DNA from: Triglochin maritima
Lineage: Eukaryota; Streptophyta; Magnoliopsida; Alismatales; Juncaginaceae
Assembly: GCA_963682175.1 (NCBI GenBank)
Contig: OY821791.1
Span: forward strand, 31,122,326-31,186,325
Reading direction: 5' to 3'
Length of the DNA stretch: 64,000 nucleotides
The first letter of the stretch is position 1; every line of letters begins with the position of its first letter. Shown piece by piece: positions 57,089-64,000 of this stretch. The translations under genes and the position numbers were made by a program. Below the pieces are notes generated by a model. The model did no database searches and was not told the origin of the DNA. It saw only the letters and a list, made by a program, of their open reading frames with translations.

Positions 57089-57271
57089 GCAATGATCTTG
57101 ATAGGTTGATCGAGAATCAAGCGAAGGAGCAATGGGACGAAAACTCAAGACTTGTAATCAAAGTTATGAACCATTATGTAATTTAGTATAAATAAAGTCC
57201 ATAAGCTTAATTAGATGCATGTTTTAAATTCTACATAATAATCACAATTAGGGGGTCACCCGATCCTAACA
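56902..57271 (+). mobile_element. Internally deleted solo copia LTR inside LTR E
   Basis: Starts TGTTAGCTTTTTGGCC and ends CCGATCCTAACA like the gag-only copia LTRs, but it is only 370 bp, so most of the middle is missing, including the palindrome array. Flanks TATCG (56897-56901) and CATCG (57272-57276) are an almost perfect target duplication. It contains an (AT)n(GT)n microsatellite at 57011-57084. Confidence 0.78.
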
Positions 57272-57844
57272 CATCGGTGGTCCAACACAAACATCCAGCA
57301 CACCATCGGACAGTCCCAGACTGAAGTCCGCCAAGTCATCGGGATCCATGAGCCACAAACACCAACACTGGCTCCGTACAAGCAGGGTTGTGACCTCTGT
57401 AGCATCAGCAGGTCGGTAGTCACTGGACCTCTGTATCCCATTGGGCCGGTAGTCACTGTGACCTCTTTAGCCATCAGAAGGCCGGTAGTCACTGGACCCA
57501 ATGGCAGTTGTGTGTCTGTCACAAAATGGAATCCGTCGTCCCTCAGGCCTACTACCCTATCGTTTGTCCAAATCATCATGCCACACTCTAAGCACGGGAG
57601 TGGGTTGTCCCAGGTACCTACACTCTTGGACACGATGGTCCCTAGGCAGGCATACGCACACACCCACCATCACCTCCCGACTCACACACCTGGCGAGGAC
57701 ACGAGTTTCCGTGGATAGAGGTGGCACTACAATAGGAAAAGAACTCATTTATGTTTAGAAAAGGTTGAACTACAACATCATCGCATACATGCATGTCCAA
57801 GTCAAAACGGATGACCGAAGAACAAGCTACACAAGCAATAGTTA

Positions 57845-58130
57845 TTCCTGACAAAACTCCTTGTTCTAGACAGAACTCCTACCGATTTCGGACAGAACTC
57901 CTTCTTATTCCGAACAGACTTCTTTTACCGATTTCGGACATAACTCCTTATTTTGGACAGAACTACTTCTTATTCTAGACAGACTTATTCTATTGATTCC
58001 GGACAGAACTCCTTCTTATTCCAGACATAACTACTTCTTATTCCGGATAGACTTCTTCTACCGATTCCAGACAGAACTCCTTTTTATTCTGGACAGAACT
58101 AGTTCTTATTCCGGACAAATTTCCGAAGTC
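57845..58130. repeat. 22-bp tandem repeat in LTR E
   Basis: About a dozen imperfect units of GGACAGAACTCCTTCTTATTCC, some with inserted CTACCGATTT. The unit length and the GGACAG...TTATTCC core equal those of the minisatellite at 17525-18215 (read on its minus strand). Confidence 0.8.
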
Positions 58131-58847
58131 CAACTGGTTGACCAACTTGAGGTCCTGGTCGATGAAAGACAACACACAACTCTGACCCACCAGCACATCC
58201 TCAACCAGTCGACTGCCACCAGGCATCGTTCGACTGACGATGGTTAAGGTTAGGCAAACAATACTCCTGTCAACAACCCAAAGGTGCTGGCCAACCATTG
58301 ATCGACAAGAACCTTGCACCAGCCAAGGATCTTACCTTGTTTTATCGTCGCTGGTGCAGTTTCCGACCTCCCACGACCGACCACAACCTCACCATCAAAG
58401 TGAGCTACAAAGCACACTAATTGAACCGACATACCTTCACTTCAAGACGGAGCTATCTGGAGTTTGCTCTATGTCCACCTCCAGCAGCACACGACCGTGG
58501 TACCCCCACACAAAGCTTGCACACCACCTCGCACGTCAAAGCTCCAGCCATCCAAAGGAAGAGAGGAAGAGAGAGAGAGAGAGTTGAGGTGAGGGAGGGA
58601 AAATTGGTGCTAAAAGAGGAGATGAACGGTTGCCTCCACTTGTTATACTCCACACCAATACACCCCACCACACCTTACACCTTACCATACTCCATGCCAG
58701 CAGTCACGTCAAAGGAACTCGTCCACTTACCTAAGCACGACCTGTCATTTCCTACACAGCTTTTCAACTTCTCAGCTCAGCCAACCCCAACCATAGTCAA
58801 CACACCCAGGGTAGCCTTAACCTAGGTTGTGGATTTTACAGCATGGG

Positions 58848-59363
58848 TAGGAATGCCAATGATAACTGATTATCTGACTATCTGATTCGAAAATTATAAT
58901 TTGATTTGTATTTGGAAAAGAAGTTTTACAAAATACAATTTCGAATTGAAATTGATTTGATTTTTTTACTATTTTCAAATTCGAATACGAATTCGGATAT
59001 ATAGGTCTAACCATATCCGAAAATACCAATTTTTGAATCCAATATATGTGATTTTTAATTTTTGTATTGTAACTTAATAAAAACATATTCAATGCAAATA
59101 TAAACATAATAGCAATGCGAAAGCAAATTATAATATAACTCTCTTAAATCAATATTTCAAAATACTTTAGATTATACAACAAAATCTATATAAAATATAT
59201 TATAGGAATTTGAATATTATCCGAATTCGAAAAGTTCTCAAATTTGGATATGAAATTGGTAAGCTATAAAAATGAATTTGAATTCGAAAATCTTATTTGG
59301 AATTCGGATTAGAAATTCAGATACATGTTATACCAAATTCGAAAACATCTATTTGCATCCCTA
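58848..59363. mobile_element. hAT-like MITE, 516 bp
   Basis: Ends TAGGAATGCCAAT and, read inward from the right, TAGGGATGCAAAT. These are hAT-type termini. Flanks AGCATGGG (58840-58847) and GGCATGGG (59364-59371) form an 8-bp target duplication with one mismatch. The interior is full of AATTCGAAT/TTCGGAT motifs and has no frame. Confidence 0.72.
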
Positions 59364-59371
59364 GGCATGGG

Positions 59372-60144
59372 GAGCGGGAAAGTCGCTCTCCCATTCTGAA
59401 ATTTTGGAAATTTATAAAGGCGTGGTAATATTTTTTTTTCAAAATGTATAACTAAATATCATTAGGGTGGCACTCCCCTTCTCCCCATCTTTCCCTCTTT
59501 TAAGTTTGAAAGAATAAAGAAAATATGAAAATACAACACTTTTCCCACAATAATTCATTATTCTTCCTTCTTTACTTTGATGAATTCTCTACTTACTTCA
59601 ATATGTGTATATTTTTAAAATTGCAACCAATTAAATGAGGTGCAACCTTGAGACTTAATTTCAAACAATTTAAGAATCTGGTAATTTATAGCATTTTTCT
59701 TGAAGTAATTCTTTATTCTTCCTAATTTGGTTAATTCTCTTCTTGTTTAATAATACTTATTTTTCAAAAGTAGAACTATTATCATAGGAACCAAAACATT
59801 ATCAATACCCTGAGTTTGGTGAAATAACCAAAACAACAATTATAAACATTTAAATATAAATATTTGATGATTTATTAAACGAAGTATACTCGTTTTATGA
59901 CGTGTATAAATCAAATTGTAATTTCAATTATGGATAACCTTAATTTATAGTTGATGTCGACCATGGGAAAGAGTTCGACAAATGAATTTTTTTTATCATC
60001 ATGCTTAGTAGTTTTATTTTGACATAGATATGCAACTTCAAGAACTACATAGTCGTATAAAAAATAAAAAATTAATTAATCATTTGCACGTTGTGTTTAG
60101 ATCCATGTAATTTTTTCGTTGCTTCTGATTTGAAAAAAAAGTTT
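59372..60144. other. AT-rich sequence, no gene seen
   Basis: Begins with GGGAAAGTCGCTCTCCC-type inverted bits and continues as AT-rich DNA. No exon or element recognised. Confidence 0.45.
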
Positions 60145-63060
60145 ATTTAACATGATATTGCTTTGTCACTATAATTACACCAAGTGCACAAATTGATGAA
60201 GACGCAACAAGTATGGGTTAGTCAATGAGGAGTCATGAGCATATTGTTTTTTATCCCGTACTCGAATTGGGAGAAAGAAAGAAAGACAAGGTTGACACTA
60301 TATAATAACTAAATGAAACTTCACTAATAGATACATTAACTAATGAAATGAGGGTAAAACAATCAAATAAAAACCCAAGGACTGAAGGTGAAAAGGTGAG
60401 GTTTGTGTGAGTTTCATACACATTCATTCAAGCACATGAGTAAATGTGTGAATTGCAAGTAGAAGTTAGTGTGGAATCCAAGGGTAGAACACACACAAAT
60501 GCATGACATACATGAAAAGATGTATTAGCATGAATTTTAAGAATACTCTGAGTATGGTCATTAATTAAAGCATCAAATAATCTTAAGTACATCATTAGTT
60601 CATTCATGTAAACAAGCATCAAACCATGAACCCATACATATCGTGCCAAATCCATCATCACATACATACCCATAACATGTAATATATCTAACTTAAATTT
60701 AAGCATATGATAAGTACCTAGTGTTGCCATTATCTCATTTACACCAAGTCTAAACATGACTTAAGTACAAACATATGATAATAACATGGAAATGACAACA
60801 AGTGGTGCAAACCATCTGTTAGGATCGATGACCCTCTAATCAAGAAAATAAATGTACAATTAAAATGATAAACAATGGATTAAGAATAGAACAATCAAAC
60901 CACAATTGGATGTCGAAATTAGAGAGGTTTGGCACCACACCCGTTCCAAGTCTTCCTCGCAAGCCTCGCTCGATACTTTGAGTCTCATTTATGATTCCAT
61001 TAACCGATCTTTGTTCCATGTCGAGATCAACACCTTCTACAATGCCAAACCTCACGAACAACCTCACCTCGCTCGTATCGCCTCTCACAACCCAAGAGAG
61101 AGCTTTCTCGAAGCTTTAACTTGGTGATTCTTTGATATGAAAGTTGAATCACAACCTAACCAAAAACTCTAACTTGAGCACATTTGGAGATATGATTGGA
61201 ATGGATATGCAAGTGGTGAAGTTTAGCTTTGAGTGTAGGAAGATGAGAGCTTGAAGATGTAGAGGATTTTGCACTAGAGTAAGGATCTATAGGCAATGTT
61301 CGACAATTCTAAAACTACAATATGAGACCCAATTTATAGGCCTTCAAACACTACTAGCCATTTGGGAGTTGGTAAGATTTGGACCAATAAGAAGCAAGAT
61401 TTGCATTAAACGCGGGCAGATTTCTATTCAGGTTCAACCATTTATTGGAAAAGTAGTCAGAAATAATACAATTGGATTGGTCAGATTGAAGCATTCGGTT
61501 GACCGAATAGGATTCAAATCACCATTCACAAACTTCAAGTAAATATTTGGAATTTCACCCTATTTAATTTTGGTTCGGCGAAGTGCATTTGGTTCACCAT
61601 TTCAAGATGGATTGTAAGATATAGCGGGCTCACGTTGAGTAGACTGTATACTCTTCAGATGATTGAAGTTAATGCTCAAATAATCTTTGAATACAATAAT
61701 CATGTGCCATATGGAAATAACCGTTAGGTGCCTAAGGCCAAGAAGGAATTGATATACCGACAAAAGATCAGTCGTCCAAAAGTAGACAATTCAATTGGGC
61801 TCTAAGACTTTATTCAAATGCGACAGTTGGACCAAAACCCAAAACTTGTCCAAGGCACTTCGGTTGATTGAAGGTGTTTTGGTCGTCTGACTGGACAATT
61901 CTACATAACATCCTAACGTCTACTATTGGGAAGGATTCAATTATCCGATAAGCATTAGGTGGATCGAACTTGGAAGGTTTTGGATTATCGAATCTGGTTA
62001 GGACAGAATCCTAGTGCTCAAGTTTACATATAATCTTATGGACTCAATAAATATTAAAATTACAAGTCTTGGTCCAAAACTCATTTTCTTTGAGTCTTTG
62101 TCCCAATTCTCATTTTCTTGAATATCTTGATCAACCTATTAAGATAATTGGCAAGTATATGTAATGCATATAATCATGTTTTCCTAGTTTGATAGATTAG
62201 ATTGATTGATTAAAATTAGTTTGATTAATTATCAAAATCATTATAGTTATGGCCTAAAAGCCGACACCATGAACACATGACCATCACCTACTTTATCCTC
62301 CATCCCCGATGGGTGGAACTTCTCACTAAGCATTGCTAATAACATGGAAATAAGAAAATTAACACTAAACATGCACTAAATCACTAGGTAGAGAAAAGGC
62401 TAAAGCAATGAACATAAAAGTTAAATCAAATGAAAGCATTCAACATACGGAACATGAATCTAAACTTAGATTAATAATCTAATCGCATTACAAGCTTCAT
62501 TTTCCTTCCTCCATTTGTAGCCAAAGACTCTAAACTAAGATGGAAGGAGGAAGAATATGAAAGGTAGAAGCAACATTATTATATATAGAAAAGTGAGTGC
62601 TCTAAATGAATCTGGGACTAATCCAACTGTTGTCATATAAGATCTCCCTCAAACTGCTACACCAAATCAACTTCACTGAGCCATTGTAGAAATTTGGGCT
62701 CCAAAACTTGAGTCAGATCAGCCAATGATGGATCAAAATTTGCCATTGGTGGACTAAATAGGCCCGATCTAGCTCATACTGTCTCAGTTACTTAATGTTT
62801 CTATTTTGCACATGGGGTACACTCCCGGATCTCTTATTCGACCCAGTTTAGCCTTAATCGCATAAACACTCCAATGTTCTTGAGTTTTGAGGGCCTTTTG
62901 TAGACAAAAGGTTTTATATACTCTTAGGTCTCTCCATGTTTGTAATTAGGTCCATGGTATTTCCTTTTAAGTCCCAAACCTTACAGATTATTCATTTCTT
63001 CTTGCAATTCAATATTTTTTGCTTATTTTCCTTTCTTTATTAGTTAATACCCGAAACATA
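60145..63060 (-). mobile_element. Decayed Athila-type LTR, split by a solo copia LTR
   Basis: The left part (about 60185-60500: AAGTGCACAAATTGATGAAG, TCCCGTACTCGAATTGGGAG, AAGCACATGAG) and right part (62270-63000: TCCCCGATGGGTGGAACTTC, TCTGGGACTAATCC, GGTCCATGG) follow the same order as the LTR of element D (33310-34570), but with heavy divergence. Boundaries are approximate. It is read as an old relic. Confidence 0.6.
60817..62265 (-). mobile_element. Solo copia LTR (gag-only family), 1449 bp
   Basis: + strand TGTTAGGATCGATGACCC...AAAAGCCGACA. It has the GAGGTTTGGCACCAC...CTCTCACAACCCAAGAGAGA block of LTRs F and G and decayed CGGT/ACCG palindromes (TTCGGTTGACCGAA near 61497). Flanks CCATC (60812-60816) and CCATG (62266-62270) look like a target duplication with one change. 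Confidence 0.78.
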
Positions 63061-63445
63061 TATAAATGTGTTGGACTTTATGATGGACCATACGTAACTA
63101 TTGCAATAGTTGGAATGTCCTTTTCGACGATAAATATTACTAAAACTGTTTGTGTTGTTGAATAGAAGATTATTCGTTGAATGATAATTTTATCACTTGT
63201 AGTCAAAGGATTTACTTGGAAATGTTAGTGACAGTTCGATTATATATCGTTTACAAAATATAAAAATTCGTTGAAAGACGAAAGCATTTATAAATTTTCT
63301 TGGAGTTTGTATAATTGATTTTTTTTATCCTTAGTATTTAGCAGTTATCATTTGTAATATATTGCTTTCACAAAGTTTCAACTTGTTTACGTTTAACTTA
63401 ATTAAGTGGGTTTGGGATGCCAAAGTCTAGCAAATTAATTAACTT
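63061..63445. other. AT-rich sequence, no gene seen
   Basis: Nothing recognised between the Athila relic and the terminal repeat. Confidence 0.4.
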
Positions 63446-63449
63446 GTTT

Positions 63450-64000
63450 GTGGCTCTGTTTTAAAAACCGGACCGAACCGGCGGTCGGACCGGGTTGGAC
63501 CGTGAACCGGTAGCAATCCGGTCGGTTCGGTCAAAAAACCGGTTTCTCCCGTGAACCGGAGCGAATCGAAAAAACCGATCGAACCGATCGGTTTTTTCGG
63601 TTTGTTCGAACCGAAAAAACCGGTTTTTTCAATTTAAACAAAATCTGGTTTTTATTGTTTTATTTTTTGTTCAATTTTGACCCAAATTCTAAGGTTTTTA
63701 CTTTTTACTACTCCGTTCCCAACCCCTCACCATACCTCCAACTGATTGGTTTTTTCAATTTAAACAAAATTTGGTTTTTATTGTTTTATTTTTTGTTTAA
63801 TTTTGACCCAAATTCTAAGGTTTTTACTTTTTACTACTCCTTCCCAACCCCTCACCACACCTCCAACCGATTGGTTTTTTTGGTTTGGTCGAACCGAAAA
63901 AACCATTTTTTTCAATTTAAACAAATTTTGGTTTTTATTGTTTTATTTTTTGTTCAATTTTGACCCAAATTCTAAGGTTTTTACTTTTTACTACTCATTC
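63450..64000. repeat. CCGGTTCGGTC-rich block and tandem repeat to window end
   Basis: 63465-63630 is dense in ACCGGACCGAACCGG-type inverted bits. It is followed by a tandem unit containing TTTTTCAATTTAAACAAAAT, TTTTGACCCAAATTCTAAGG and CAACCCCTCACCA that starts near 63624, 63752 and 63908 and is still running at 64000. The third unit carries an extra TTGGTCGAACCGAAAAAACC. The source element is unknown. Confidence 0.75.

Larger units (their letters stand above)
55957..58840 (-). mobile_element. Gypsy element E: 5' LTR and start of its internal region
   Basis: The LTR is 56124-58840 (minus). It starts TGTAAAATCCACAACC and ends GGGATGTTACA, followed by AAT and the primer site TGGTATCAGAG (complement at about 56110-56120). 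Internal sequence continues to 55957 and is cut by copia LTR G. The LTR shares GAGTTCCCAGGAGGAAACCC with the Tekay-like LTRs, so it is a diverged relative. A deleted copia LTR (56902-57271) is nested in it. Confidence 0.8.

Noticed and set aside
57256..57758. Frames of 60-135 residues inside LTR E
   Set aside because: They overlap on both strands, lie in LTR sequence and lack any motif.

Overview
The window is plant nuclear DNA from a flowering plant, probably a eudicot (the last point is a weak inference). It has GT-AG introns, plant-type LTR retrotransposons with tRNA-primer sites, PIF/Harbinger, Mutator-like and hAT-like DNA elements, a branching-enzyme II gene remnant and a plant defensin-type gene. 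Most of it is nested transposable elements. The only host gene that looks complete is a small two-exon defensin-like gene on the minus strand at 44240-44728.

Layout. 1-6073: 3' part of a decayed Tekay/Del-like Ty3/gypsy element A (gag, pol, polypurine tract, LTR). 6074-14882: a broken WD40-repeat gene on the minus strand, invaded by an LTR, partly duplicated in tandem (6074-8160 and 8778-10864) and carrying a PIF/Harbinger element (11382-13627, TTA target duplication) in an intron. 14911-16616: a solo gypsy LTR (minus, duplication TTGTG). 16665-20733: the last six exons of a starch branching enzyme II gene (plus), one intron of which holds a 1.6-kb Mutator-like element (9-bp duplication TTAAATATT) with a minisatellite. 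21445-26310: a Ty1/copia element with 185/182-bp LTRs (duplication GGTAC). 26753-43726: a Tekay-like element B (minus, duplication TATAG) that works as a nest. Its 5' LTR holds a solo LTR C2 (32085-42426, duplication CTCTC), which itself holds a gag-protease-only Athila-like element D (33287-41942, duplication GGACC). An inverted gypsy patch (29666-31241) sits inside B's integrase.

43732-47214: unique AT-rich DNA with the defensin-like gene, a MITE candidate and a Mutator-like element with a truncated transposase. 47633-55956: two gag-only copia elements facing each other tail to tail. 55957-58840: the 5' LTR end of a further gypsy element E with a deleted copia LTR inside. 58848-59363: a hAT-like MITE. 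60145-63060: a decayed Athila-type LTR holding a solo copia LTR. 63450-64000: a tandem repeat running off the window.

The most unusual signal is a palindromic motif, CGGT-N2-ACCG (commonest form CGGTCGACCG). It is repeated many times inside the LTRs of at least three otherwise dissimilar families: the Tekay-like LTRs, the LTR at 6074/8778, and the gag-only copia LTRs. The half-sites are kept while the central two bases vary between families, which suggests a dimeric binding site or another shared constraint. All coordinates and similarities were judged by eye; no database or alignment program was used.
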